Below, piece by piece: positions 39,419-48,129 of a stretch of 64,000 nucleotides of DNA. Position 1 is the first letter of the stretch; the number at the start of each line of letters is the position of its first letter. A program made the translations under genes and the position numbers. The notes beneath the pieces are model-generated. The model was not told the DNA's origin, did not search any database, and saw nothing but the letters and a program-made list of their open reading frames with translations. This DNA is from Sodaliphilus pleomorphus (GTDB lineage Bacteria > Bacteroidota > Bacteroidia > Bacteroidales > Muribaculaceae): positions 2,871,001 through 2,935,000 of the forward strand of contig NZ_CP045696.1 of assembly GCF_009676955.1 (NCBI RefSeq), in the 5' to 3' direction.

Positions 39419-40507
39419 TCACTTGTTCACAATATTAAACTTTTGCTTCAATGCGTCGAGCACCTCGTCGGGGGTGGGCACATTGCCGCCCAGGCGGCCG
39501 TAGTGCTCAACGGGCACCTTGCAGTCTACGGCCAGTTTCACGTCTTCGATCATCTGTCCGGCGTCGAGCTCGACTACCAGTATGCCTTTCACATTGCTGG
39601 CAGCGCGGCGCAGGTGCTCGTCGGGGAAAGGCCACAGGGTGATGGGGCGCACAAGTCCCACCTTGATGCCCTCTTCGCGGGCGATCTCCATGGTCTTCAT
39701 GGTGATGCGTGCCTGGCTGCCAAAGGCCACAATCAGGTACTCGGCATCGTCGCAGTTCACGAGCTCGCAGCGTTTCTCGTTTTTCTCAATTTCACGGTAG
39801 GTGGCCTGGAAGCGGTTGTTGTTGGCTTCCATCACGTCGTCGTCGAGCTCAAGCGAGGTCACAATGTTGTTTTTGCGGCCCTTGGCTCCGTTCACTGCCC
39901 AGGGGCATTGCTTGCGTATCTGCTCCTCGGTGCGGCGTGGACGTTGCTCGGGCAGCACCACTTTTTCCATGAGCTGCCCTATGAGGCCGTCGGCCAGTAT
40001 CATCGACAGGCAGCGGTACTTGAAGGCCAGGTCCCAGCCCAGTGCCACAAAGTCGGTCATCTCCTGCACGCTGCTGGGTGCAAGCACAATCATGTGGTAG
40101 TCGCCGTGGCCGCCGCCCTTGGTAGCCTGGAAATAGTCGGCCTGCGAGGGATGTATGGTGCCCAGTCCCGGGCCGCCGCGCATCACGTTGACCAGCAGTG
40201 CCGGCACCTCGCTGGCGGCCATAAACGACACGCCCTCTTGCATCAGGCTGTAGCCTGGGCTCGAGGTCGACGTCATCACTGCCTTGCCGCAGCAGGCACC
40301 GCCATATACCATGTTGATTGCAGCCACTTCGCTCTCGGCCTGAAGCACCACCATGCCAGTGGTGTCCCATGGCATTTCGGCTTCGAGTTTCTCAAGCACC
40401 TCGCTTTGCGGGGTGATAGGGTAGCCAAAGTAACCGTCGGCGCCATAGCGTATTGCCGCCATGGCCAGGGCCTCATTGCCCTTCATGAGTTTCACTTCTT
40501 CTTTCAT
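39419..40507 (-). CDS. korA: 2-oxoacid:ferredoxin oxidoreductase, alpha subunit (KorA/VorB-like)
   Basis: A 362-residue subunit containing KGNEALAMAAIRYGADGYFG and YPITPQSEVLEKL near the N-terminus, STSSPGYSLMQEGVSF, and a C-terminal transketolase-like half with EYLIVAFGSQARITMKT and VGLVRPITLWPFP. This is the pyrimidine-binding half of the TPP enzyme. Similar Bacteroidetes proteins are often annotated VorB. Co-transcribed with a short ferredoxin subunit 21 bases upstream. Confidence 0.92.
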   Translation of the reverse strand: MKEEVKLMKGNEALAMAAIRYGADGYFGYPITPQSEVLEKLEAEMPWDTTGMVVLQAESEVAAINMVYGGACCGKAVMTSTSSPGYSLMQEGVSFMAASEVPALLVNVMRGGPGLGTIHPSQADYFQATKGGGHGDYHMIVLAPSSVQEMTDFVALGWDLAFKYRCLSMILADGLIGQLMEKVVLPEQRPRRTEEQIRKQCPWAVNGAKGRKNNIVTSLELDDDVMEANNNRFQATYREIEKNEKRCELVNCDDAEYLIVAFGSQARITMKTMEIAREEGIKVGLVRPITLWPFPDEHLRRAASNVKGILVVELDAGQMIEDVKLAVDCKVPVEHYGRLGGNVPTPDEVLDALKQKFNIVNK

Positions 40508-40528
40508 TTTCTTGATGTTTTAAAGCAA

Positions 40529-40759
40529 TTACTTTTCAACTACCCGATATACCTCGATGCAGGCATCGGGACACACTAACGCACAACTCTGGCAACCAAT
40601 GCACTCTTCGGGCACAGCCATGTAGGCATAATGGTAGCCGCGGTTGTTTACTTCTTTCTCCTGAAGACTCAGGACATGCTTAGGACACGCAACGACACAC
40701 AGGCTGCAGCCTTTGCATCGCTCGGTGTTGACCGTAACAGCTCCTCTGATTTTTGGCAT
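40529..40759 (-). CDS. korD: 2-oxoacid:ferredoxin oxidoreductase, delta (2[4Fe-4S] ferredoxin) subunit
   Basis: A 76-residue ferredoxin with two complete CxxCxxCxxxCP motifs, [12 protein letters not shown] and [12 protein letters not shown], for two [4Fe-4S] clusters that carry electrons out of the complex. First gene of the operon; a -7 promoter element lies about 40 bases upstream. Confidence 0.93.
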   Translation of the reverse strand: MPKIRGAVTVNTERCKGCSLCVVACPKHVLSLQEKEVNNRGYHYAYMAVPEECIGCQSCALVCPDACIEVYRVVEK

Positions 40760-40799
40760 AAATTGTTAAATTTAATTTTTAGATTAGGTTAGTTAGTTG

Positions 40800-40807
40800 C
40801 AAATATA
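40800..40807 (-). promoter_or_regulatory. -7 element for the kor operon
   Basis: Minus strand reads TATATTTG (TAnnTTTG), 41 bases before the ferredoxin-subunit ATG. Confidence 0.6.
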
Positions 40808-40947
40808 GTTTTTCTTCTACAATTTCACAAGTTTTATTTCTCCCTTTTTGGAGGGATTCAAAGAATTGGCCTGCACGATACTCGCCATGTGTCTCGTGCC
40901 ATAATGCCCCGTTGCCAGGACCTGGCCGGGCAACGCATGCCTACACG

Positions 40948-43494
40948 CTACTTGAGCTTGCCCAGTATCGTGCGCAGCTCCTCGCCCATGTTGATGGTGT
41001 AGCCTTGCCTGTAGTAGACGATGCGGTTGAAGGTGTCGGCAATGACAAACACGGGCATCTGGTCGCTTGCGAGCTTGAGCTCGCTCTTGAGGGCGTTGAG
41101 TATCTTGTGGTCGGGGTCGACACCATAGGTGATGCCCTCGGCCGGCAGGTTGAAGTCGCTGGCGTTGAACTTGCGCACTGCGGCTTCGTCTTCCAAGAGC
41201 AGCACCACGGGGCGGCCTATTTCGACCTTGGCAATGTCGCGCAAGGCGTGGTTGCTGGGCTCCTGCCCCATGCCCACGATGCCCAGCACATAGTAGCCGC
41301 GGCCAGTGCACGATAGCAAGCTCACGGGGGTTGAGGCAATGGTGCACGACTTGCTGTCGACCCGGTTGAAGCGCGACTCGCTGTCGAAGTTGCCTATCAC
41401 TGCCACCTGGTCGCCCGTGGCTTGCCGCATCGTGAGTGGCACTGTGGTGGTGTGCCCTGCCTCGATTTTGAACTCGCGCACTGTTGCCAGCACGGTGCCG
41501 CTGGCCATGCGGCTGCCAGTCACCAGCACATAGGTGCCCGTGTCGAGCTGTGCGCCATTCTTGAAGGTCGATGCCCAGGTGCAGTTGTTCTCGTCGTAGT
41601 TTTGCAGCACCATGCGGCCGCCTGTCATCTTGCTTATGGTGAAGTGTATATAGTAGGACAAGTCGTCGTGCAGCGGGATGGGGGTGTAGTCGAGCACAAG
41701 CGTGCCCTGCGGCGTGGCTTTGGCCTGGCCGGTCTTGTCCCATTTCACATCGATCCAACTGTTGCTGCCGCTGTTGCGGTATTGCACCTTGCCGGTCACG
41801 GCATCTTTGCGGGCGTCGATGCCGAGACTGCGGGCCACGTCGACAAAGAAGATGTCGCGGCTGCGCTCGTCGGCGATGCGGTAGTTGTACACTCCTGTAG
41901 CCGACTGGGCGTAGCGCAGCGCCTTGGTGTCGGGGTTGAGTCGTATGTTCTTTTTTATCCACTCCACGAGCAGTTGCGGGTTGGCTTTGTACCGTGTGGC
42001 CTCGGCGGCAAACTTCTGCTCAAAGAAATGCTTGAATGGGCGCAGCGGCTCGGCCTCGACCCGGGGCGAAAGCTGGTTGCTGCGGGCTGTCATGTTGTCG
42101 TCGAGCACTTGCATGGTCACATCGCGCAAGTCCTTGTCGGTGAGTGTGCTCAGTAGCTTCAACGCGCGCTCTTGCTGGCCGCTGTACTTGTTGAGAAAGT
42201 CGAGTATCACCTGGTGGTTGCCACGCGATTTCACCAGATAGGGGCGTTGCTCCTCGGGATAAGCCTGGGCCTTGTCGGGGGTGATGAAGGTGGCAGTGTA
42301 GGCATTGCGCATCGCGTCTTCCTGCTCGAGGCGCTGCTTGTTGCGGGCGGTCAGTGCAGCCGGCACGTCGGGCAGCACGGGGTGCTCGGGCGGCGGCACT
42401 ATGTCGATAGAGCGGGGCAAGGCAGTGTGGCGGGCTATCTTGACGGTGAGCGCGGTGTCCTTGCCAAATGTGGCTTTGGTCCACCCATACTGGCCGTCGC
42501 GGCTTGCCCACACGAGCATGTCGCCCTTGCCGGCAGTGAGGCTCACGCGGCCTGCGGCATCGGCCCACTTGGTGACTGCCGTGTAAAACTCGGCATAGTT
42601 GTAGATCTTGAATTCCACACGTGCGTTGGGCACAGGTTTCCCCTGGGTGTCGACGATGGTGAACTGTATCTTGGCCGTCTCGGCATAGTTTCCCACGAGG
42701 TTCACCTCGGTGTAGTTGCTTGTCTTGAGCACGGTCTCCTCGGGCCCGTCATAGTCGCCAAAGACACGTGTGTGCATGAGCAGTGCCCGCGATGCCGGGG
42801 CGTTGAACCACCCCAGGTTGAGCACGGCCTCGGGTTCGCAGGCGCCCATAAACCACCACTTGCCGTCGGCCCAGGCCTCGACCCAGGCATGGTTGTCGTC
42901 GGTGTGGGCCCAGCGTGGGGTGTAGACTTGTCGTGCCGGAATGCCCACTGCGCGCAGTGCCGCAACGGTGAGCGTGCTCTCCTCGCCGCAACGCCCGGTA
43001 GCCGTCTTCACGCTCTGCAGCGGCGACGAGGTGCGCGAGTCGCTGGGCTGGTAGGTCACATGCTCGTGGCACCAGTGGTTCACCTCGAGTATGGCGTCTT
43101 TCATGCTCAGGCCTTTCACGCGGTCTTTCAGCTGCTTGTAAAACACAAGCCGGGCGCTGTCGAGCGGCTCGTTGTTGACGCGCAGCGGCAGCACAAAGTG
43201 CATGAAGATGCCGCTGGGTATCGTTTTTCCCCAGGGCATCTGCTCGCGGGTGAGCAGGGTTTGCCTCACATTGGCGATGTAGAAGTCCTGGCTGTAGTCG
43301 GTCACGTCGCACAACGGGGCGTAGGCGTAGAGAAAGTGCAGTGCTTGCCGCTCCTCGTTGTTCAGCCCTTTCTCGTCGAGATTGAAGCCCACGAGCTGTT
43401 TCTTGGCATTGTAGGCGCTGTCGATGTTGGCACCTGCCATTGCCTGGATAAAGATGAGGAAAATCGATGCCGCGGTAAGGAGTCTCACTCTCAT
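40948..43494 (-). CDS. Exported transglutaminase-like protein with thioredoxin-like C-terminus
   Basis: An 848-residue protein from the ATG at 43494 with a signal peptide (LLTAASIFLIFIQAMAGA). Residues 180-260 hold the transglutaminase/protease-like core with a complete Cys-His-Asp set: ATGRCGEESTLTVAALRAVG, DDNHAWVEAWADGKWW and ACEPE. Next come an Ig-like segment (PVPNARVEFKIYNYAEF) and a helical region. The C-terminal 90 residues (GRPVVLLLEDE... MPVFVIADTFNRIVYYRQGY) look like a thioredoxin fold without a CxxC. Probably acts on peptides or cell-wall material in the periplasm. The upstream in-frame start at 43608 would span the promoter and hairpin and is rejected. Confidence 0.85.
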   Translation of the reverse strand: MRVRLLTAASIFLIFIQAMAGANIDSAYNAKKQLVGFNLDEKGLNNEERQALHFLYAYAPLCDVTDYSQDFYIANVRQTLLTREQMPWGKTIPSGIFMHFVLPLRVNNEPLDSARLVFYKQLKDRVKGLSMKDAILEVNHWCHEHVTYQPSDSRTSSPLQSVKTATGRCGEESTLTVAALRAVGIPARQVYTPRWAHTDDNHAWVEAWADGKWWFMGACEPEAVLNLGWFNAPASRALLMHTRVFGDYDGPEETVLKTSNYTEVNLVGNYAETAKIQFTIVDTQGKPVPNARVEFKIYNYAEFYTAVTKWADAAGRVSLTAGKGDMLVWASRDGQYGWTKATFGKDTALTVKIARHTALPRSIDIVPPPEHPVLPDVPAALTARNKQRLEQEDAMRNAYTATFITPDKAQAYPEEQRPYLVKSRGNHQVILDFLNKYSGQQERALKLLSTLTDKDLRDVTMQVLDDNMTARSNQLSPRVEAEPLRPFKHFFEQKFAAEATRYKANPQLLVEWIKKNIRLNPDTKALRYAQSATGVYNYRIADERSRDIFFVDVARSLGIDARKDAVTGKVQYRNSGSNSWIDVKWDKTGQAKATPQGTLVLDYTPIPLHDDLSYYIHFTISKMTGGRMVLQNYDENNCTWASTFKNGAQLDTGTYVLVTGSRMASGTVLATVREFKIEAGHTTTVPLTMRQATGDQVAVIGNFDSESRFNRVDSKSCTIASTPVSLLSCTGRGYYVLGIVGMGQEPSNHALRDIAKVEIGRPVVLLLEDEAAVRKFNASDFNLPAEGITYGVDPDHKILNALKSELKLASDQMPVFVIADTFNRIVYYRQGYTINMGEELRTILGKLK

Positions 43495-43514
43495 GTGTCG
43501 TTTAGTTTTAGGTA

Positions 43515-43560
43515 AAAAATATGAGTGTCTCCAGCTGTTGAGGAGACACTCACAAAGGTA
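43515..43560 (-). promoter_or_regulatory. Promoter plus terminator-like leader hairpin before the transglutaminase gene
   Basis: On the minus strand TACCTTTG (43553-43560) is followed at once by a perfect 11-bp stem TGAGTGTCTCC/GGAGACACTCA (43522-43552) and then TATTTTTT. If the promoter is used, the transcript starts within or next to a terminator-like hairpin, as in attenuation. The hairpin may alternatively end transcription from the HEAT-protein gene upstream. Confidence 0.5.
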
Positions 43561-43723
43561 AGAATTAATTTTACAAAAAGAATTTTTTTGTAAAAAAAAC
43601 AACGTCATGGAACGCTTTTTCTTGTTTCATGAAGTGGCTTGTGAATAATAGCATTCATGCCATTCACGATATAGATGCCAGCAGCCTTGCGCTCGAGGGG
43701 TGCCGTGCAGGGGGTGTCGTGCG

Positions 43724-44875
43724 TCAATCCCTGATGACCAAATCTTTCTTGCTGTCGTTGGAGTTGCTCTCGATAGCCTTTTTCACAGCTTCAAGGTCGC
43801 TTGGCTTGCCTATTTTCTTGATCACCTTGATCGCTGCCTTTCTTGCCAGCCAGTTGGCATTGATGTCCTTGGCGATGTCGCTCATCACGGCAACATACTC
43901 TTCGGGCTTGAAATAGGTGGCCTTGCTGCGCCATTGGGCATAGTTGGATTCGGCCTGCGTTGCAAGTTCGCCCACGCTGTTCCATGCCGGGTCTTTGTCG
44001 GTGCGCGGAGTTTTCTTGAAGTAAGCCAGAGTGGCCTCATAGGCCTCTTTGTTGGTCTGCTTGTGGAAAGGATAGTCATACCACATGGCGTAGAGGCTTT
44101 TCACGCAGTCGCTGTGCAGGTCGACCTTGGCAGGGTCGTTGAGCGCCTTCACGATTTCGGGCACGAGCGTGGGGTCGTGCAGCTTGCCGCAAGATCTGTA
44201 CATGGCTTTCTGCACGTCGGGATCCTTGTCGTTCATCAGCTTCAGCACGGCCTCTTTGGCCCCTTTCACGCCTTCAGTCCACGAGTTGCCTATGGCATAG
44301 GCGCACTGGGTGCGAATGGCAGGATGCTTGTTGCCCACTTGCGAGAAGATAAACTCGGCCACAGCAGGCTCTTTCATTTCGTTGGCCAGAGTCTTGATGC
44401 CGCATTTTATCACATAGTCGTTTTTTTCCTCTTTGAGCATTTTCACGAGTTCGTTGCAGTCGGAACTCGAGGTGCCGAAGATCGACTTGAAGCTGCTCAC
44501 CACATAGCCTCTCACTTGGGGATACTCGTTGTTCAAGAGTTTTTTCTTGATTTCGTTGGCATTGGCGGGGGCTTTGTGGTCTTTCATCACTTCGGAGGTT
44601 GCACTCGACACGGGGTTGTTGTCGAGTTCGAGGCGGTCCTTGTCGATGCCCACCTTGGAGTAGGCCAGTATCAAGGCTTCATATTCAACATCGGTGAGCA
44701 CATCCTTGCTCTTGACCATGCTCACAAGCCCTTCCTTGGTGAAGTCTACGCTGTTGAGCAGTTTCATAGCCGGGCTGTTGTTGGCTTCGGAATTTTCCAT
44801 GCCTCCCTTGTCTTTGGTTTGGAAACACGAGGTGAGGAGTGCTGCAATTGCTAAAATTAAAATTGATTTTTTCAT
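43724..44875 (-). CDS. HEAT-repeat lipoprotein
   Basis: A 383-residue lipoprotein (signal ending AALLTSCFQTKDKGG). Residues 110-370 consist of helical HEAT-type repeats such as YVIKCGIKTLANEMKEPAVA and AIRTQCAYAIGNSWTEGVK, ending WLARKAAIKVIKKIGKPSD. HEAT solenoids usually bind proteins; the attachment side is unknown. Forty-four bases after the zinc-ribbon protein gene on the same strand, so likely co-transcribed with it and the SPFH gene. Confidence 0.85.
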   Translation of the reverse strand: MKKSILILAIAALLTSCFQTKDKGGMENSEANNSPAMKLLNSVDFTKEGLVSMVKSKDVLTDVEYEALILAYSKVGIDKDRLELDNNPVSSATSEVMKDHKAPANANEIKKKLLNNEYPQVRGYVVSSFKSIFGTSSSDCNELVKMLKEEKNDYVIKCGIKTLANEMKEPAVAEFIFSQVGNKHPAIRTQCAYAIGNSWTEGVKGAKEAVLKLMNDKDPDVQKAMYRSCGKLHDPTLVPEIVKALNDPAKVDLHSDCVKSLYAMWYDYPFHKQTNKEAYEATLAYFKKTPRTDKDPAWNSVGELATQAESNYAQWRSKATYFKPEEYVAVMSDIAKDINANWLARKAAIKVIKKIGKPSDLEAVKKAIESNSNDSKKDLVIRD

Positions 44876-44919
44876 ATTTGCTATGTTTTATGAGTTGTTG
44901 ATTTGTTATGCTATTTCTT

Positions 44920-46032
44920 TTATTTCATCATGTAGTAGACGAGAATGCCTGCGATGATGATGGCGATGATGATAGAGATGGCCACCTTTATCTTGCTCAG
45001 GGGGTAGTTGCCCTCTACCTCGCCAGTGCGGCCGTTGACCACAAACTGGTAAATTTTGCCCTGGTAAGTATAGGAACTTATCCATATGGGCAGGAGCAGG
45101 TGCTTGAACATGATGTCGCCATAGTCGGTGTCGCGCCAGTCGATGCGTTGGTCGCTGCCGCCTATGTCTTTTTTGATTTCCTGGTCGATTTCAATGTCCA
45201 TTTTCTGCTTGGCTATCTCGGCGGCCTGTACAAAATCCTTGGTGTAGAGCTCGGTTTCAAAACCGCTCAAAAACTCCTCGCGGTAATCCACGCAATTTTC
45301 CAGGTCCCATCTCACAAGCTTGTTGAGAATGCCGGCAGGCAGCGTGTCGCTGGCGGGCACGAGCAGGTTTTCGAAGTCGACGTTCACTTCACCCTCCACG
45401 TTTCGCCACTCGGTGTAGCTCTCCGTTTCTTCCTTGCCGTTCACCCTTTTAACCCTGGTGGCTCTGTGCCCCTGCTTTCCCTTGTACTGGGTCTCGGTCT
45501 CGGCGTCGTAGGCCCAGTAAGGCATATACACGCCCTGGAAGGCCTTGGTGTCGGCAGCATTCTTGCGCAGCTCGTTGGGGGCATACCACTTGCCTTTGAG
45601 CCATTCCTTGTAGGCTTCGCGGCCTGCTTTCTTGCCAATGCTGAAGGGGAGCATGTACTCGGGTTTCCATGCCCGTCGCTCGTGAGCGTCGGCCAACACC
45701 AGACTGCTGCCACAGAAGGCGCACCGTGCCGATGTGATATTTTCGGCCACTGTTGTTGTGGCGCCGCATTGCTGGCACTTGATTTCGGTCACGGTCGTGG
45801 TGTTGATTCCCTCGTTGAGCTTGCTGGCACATTGGGCTGCGCACTCATCCAGGCTCTGGCCGGTGAGCGATACGGGAGTCATGTCGAGCTCTTGCTCATG
45901 ACCGCAGTATATGCACTTGAGCGTTCCGCTCTCGGGTGAGTATTGCATGGTGCCGCTGCACGATGGACATTTCGTCTGCAGGGCATTGTCTATCGGGGTT
46001 TTCTCCTTTTCTGTATTGTTGTCTCCATTCAT
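44920..46032 (-). CDS. Zinc-ribbon membrane protein
   Basis: A 370-residue protein. Residues 20-50 form a first zinc ribbon (KCPSC ... KCIYCG) and 85-110 a second (KCQQCG ... RCAFCG). The central part is a soluble domain with FQGVYMPYWAYDAETETQY. A single C-terminal transmembrane helix (VAISIIIAIIIAGILVYYMM) anchors it, so the ribbons face the cytoplasm. Such proteins occur beside SPFH/virion-core-like genes, as here, and probably form a membrane-associated complex; the role is unknown. Confidence 0.85.
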   Translation of the reverse strand: MNGDNNTEKEKTPIDNALQTKCPSCSGTMQYSPESGTLKCIYCGHEQELDMTPVSLTGQSLDECAAQCASKLNEGINTTTVTEIKCQQCGATTTVAENITSARCAFCGSSLVLADAHERRAWKPEYMLPFSIGKKAGREAYKEWLKGKWYAPNELRKNAADTKAFQGVYMPYWAYDAETETQYKGKQGHRATRVKRVNGKEETESYTEWRNVEGEVNVDFENLLVPASDTLPAGILNKLVRWDLENCVDYREEFLSGFETELYTKDFVQAAEIAKQKMDIEIDQEIKKDIGGSDQRIDWRDTDYGDIMFKHLLLPIWISSYTYQGKIYQFVVNGRTGEVEGNYPLSKIKVAISIIIAIIIAGILVYYMMK

Positions 46033-46088
46033 TGTTCTTTATAGTTTTGTAATGGTTGACTGCGATATGGCTTGATTTCTCGTGGCAG

Positions 46089-47249
46089 TTAAATTGCTGG
46101 CGGCGGTGGTGGCGGCGTGTTGCTTGTGAACAGCGACGACAGTGCCTGTACTGTGCCTGCAGCCGCCCAACCTGCCATGCCTTGTGTCCACACCATTGTG
46201 TCAGTCTTGAGCTGGCCTTGCTGCGCCATCTGCATGAGTTGCTGCATGTTGTAGGGGCCGCTCTGTGCTCCGTTCACAGCCGTGTAGTAGCTGGGCTGCT
46301 GTTGAATGGGCGGTGGAGCCATCGCTGGCGCCTGCTGCTGCATGGGTTGCGTCATTTGGTTGGTCATCTGCTGTGCCATGGCCAGGCCCATACCCATGCC
46401 CATAGCACCGCTGGCCAGCCCGCTATTGCTTCCCATGGGGTTGTTGGCGCCATCCTCGAGAGAGTTGGCAAATTGCATCTGCGTGAAGGCGTTCATGTTG
46501 CCGGCGTTTACCTGGCCGCTGCCTATTATGCCCATGCTGGTGCGCTGGTCGAGGGCTTTTTCCACGGCCTCGGGCAACGAGATGTTTTCGACAAGAAACT
46601 TGGTGAGGTCGATGCCGTAGTCGTCAAATTCCTTTTTCAAGTATTCCTTGAGGGCCTCGGAGAACTCGTTGAGGTTGGCTGCCAGGTCAAGGGCGGCAAT
46701 CTTTGACTCGGCCAGGTAGTCGGTAAACTTGGTGATGATGTGGTTGCGCAGCTGCTCGCTCACCATATCGGTGGTGTAGTTGCCGCTGGTGCCGGCCACG
46801 CCTTTCATAAACTTGGTGGGGTCGCTTTGCACCTGGAAACAGTAAGAGCCGAATGCCCGCAGGCGTATGGGCCCAAACTCGGGGTCGCGCAGCGTGATAG
46901 GATTGGACGTGCCCCAGCGCAGGTTGAGAAACTGCTTGGTGTTGACAAAGTAAACGTCGACCTTGAAGGGTGAGTTGAACCCGTATTTCCACCCCTTGAG
47001 CGTGGTGAGAATGGGCATGTTGCTTGTCGTGAGCTGGTAGCGGCCTGGCTGGTAGATGTCGGCAAACTGACCTTCGTTCACCAGCACTGCCACCTGGCTC
47101 TCTCGCACGGTGAGTTGTGCACCGTTTTTGATCTCGGCTTGATAGCGGGGAAACCGCCACACCATGGTGTCGGCCGTGTCGTCGGTCCACTCAATGATGT
47201 CGATAAACTCATTGAGCACTTTTTCTTTAAAAGAATTAAATAGTCCCAT
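46089..47249 (-). CDS. SPFH-domain protein with C-terminal GYF-type domain
   Basis: A 386-residue protein from the ATG at 47249. Residues about 15-230 are an SPFH/virion-core-type domain (ESQVAVLVNEGQFADIYQPG, LRAFGSYCFQVQSDPTKF, ALKEYLKKEFDDYGIDLTKF). A Met/Gln/Gly-rich linker (240-325) follows, then a GYF_2-like domain (YYTAVNGAQSGPYNMQQLMQ, MVWTQGMAGWAAA) and a proline run at the end. GYF domains bind proline-rich sequences, so the protein's own proline tail is notable. Related bacterial proteins form membrane-linked oligomers with zinc-ribbon partners such as the adjacent gene product. Confidence 0.87.
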   Translation of the reverse strand: MGLFNSFKEKVLNEFIDIIEWTDDTADTMVWRFPRYQAEIKNGAQLTVRESQVAVLVNEGQFADIYQPGRYQLTTSNMPILTTLKGWKYGFNSPFKVDVYFVNTKQFLNLRWGTSNPITLRDPEFGPIRLRAFGSYCFQVQSDPTKFMKGVAGTSGNYTTDMVSEQLRNHIITKFTDYLAESKIAALDLAANLNEFSEALKEYLKKEFDDYGIDLTKFLVENISLPEAVEKALDQRTSMGIIGSGQVNAGNMNAFTQMQFANSLEDGANNPMGSNSGLASGAMGMGMGLAMAQQMTNQMTQPMQQQAPAMAPPPIQQQPSYYTAVNGAQSGPYNMQQLMQMAQQGQLKTDTMVWTQGMAGWAAAGTVQALSSLFTSNTPPPPPPAI

Positions 47250-47450
47250 AATGTTGTTTTGTGTTGTGATAAATATATATACTGGGTGGCAAAAGCTCTT
47301 GGTGTGGAGCCTTTGCAACCGTTGTGGCTGTGTCGATAGATTTTTTATGGGAAGCCTTCATGCTTTTCTATATATATTCTATTTTTTTGCCTCGACAGCC
47401 CGCTCGCCGTTGTTGCAGGCCGTGGCCGCGAGGCCCATAAAACTCAGTTG

Positions 47451-47458
47451 CAAATATA
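47451..47458 (-). promoter_or_regulatory. -7 element for the SPFH/zinc-ribbon/HEAT unit
   Basis: Minus strand reads TATATTTG (TAnnTTTG), giving a leader of about 200 bases before the ATG at 47249. The leader itself shows no gene. Confidence 0.5.
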
Positions 47459-47464
47459 ATAAAA

Positions 47465-47498
47465 AATAAATGACCAAACAATAATTTGGCCATTTATT
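47465..47498 (-). terminator. Terminator of the GlmU-like / L,D-transpeptidase unit
   Basis: Arms AATAAATGACCAAA and TTTGGCCATTTATT pair with one mismatch around a six-base loop and are followed on the minus strand by a T-rich run. It is 29 bases after the L,D-transpeptidase stop. Confidence 0.75.
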
Positions 47499-47527
47499 AA
47501 AAAATAAACAAAAAATTGCTTTTACCC

Positions 47528-48106
47528 TTATTTGTTTGGCTTCTTGGCGTGCTTTTCCCACGGGTAGAGCTCTTCGCCCTCATGCTTGATATAGACTCGC
47601 ATGCCCACATAGGCATAGCGGTCGTGAAGCTTGATGATGTCCTCGTCGAGAAGGCGTATGCAACCCTCGCTGTCGCGTCCAGGCACCGAGGAGCGGTTGT
47701 TGGTGCTCCCATGTATGCCTATGCCGCTGTGCCCTGGAGTTACCAGCCGCAGGAACCAGTGCCCATAGGCCAGAATACTGCCCCGGCCGTCGTGAAAGTC
47801 GTGCCTCCAGGTCGAGGCGTCTTGCATCATCGAGATGTAGAAGGGCTTTCCGGCAGGCGACTCGGGCGTCTTCATGTCGCCCTTGCGCTGCTTGTTGCCA
47901 GTGCGCTTGCTCAGGCATGCCGGGAATGTGGCCAGCAGGGTAGTGTCGCCGTTGGCTTCGGGGCGGTACACTTTCAAGTTGAGGTCGCGCTTTGAAATTA
48001 CGATAAACGAGCCGTCGCCCTTGTGGCACACTCTCTCGCTCTTGCCCGATGCACTGCAAGTGACGGCCATGACGAGTGCTGCCATGATAATGATAATTCT
48101 TTTCAT
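47528..48106 (-). CDS. L,D-transpeptidase (YkuD family)
   Basis: A 192-residue exported enzyme with a signal peptide (IIIIMAALVMAVTCSASG). The catalytic region has the HGS motif in IGIHGSTNN and the nucleophile Cys in DSEGCIRLLDED, complete for the YkuD fold; MKTPESPAGKPFYIS is the usual approach loop. It would make 3-3 cross-links in peptidoglycan or attach proteins to it. It follows the GlmU-like gene by 23 bases. Confidence 0.92.
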   Translation of the reverse strand: MKRIIIIMAALVMAVTCSASGKSERVCHKGDGSFIVISKRDLNLKVYRPEANGDTTLLATFPACLSKRTGNKQRKGDMKTPESPAGKPFYISMMQDASTWRHDFHDGRGSILAYGHWFLRLVTPGHSGIGIHGSTNNRSSVPGRDSEGCIRLLDEDIIKLHDRYAYVGMRVYIKHEGEELYPWEKHAKKPNK

Positions 48107-48129
48107 GCGATTGTGTAATGTTTTATGTG

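Noticed and set aside
42172-43515. 447-codon open frame antisense to the transglutaminase-like gene
   Set aside because: No recognisable domain, while the opposite strand encodes a clear signal peptide and catalytic triad.
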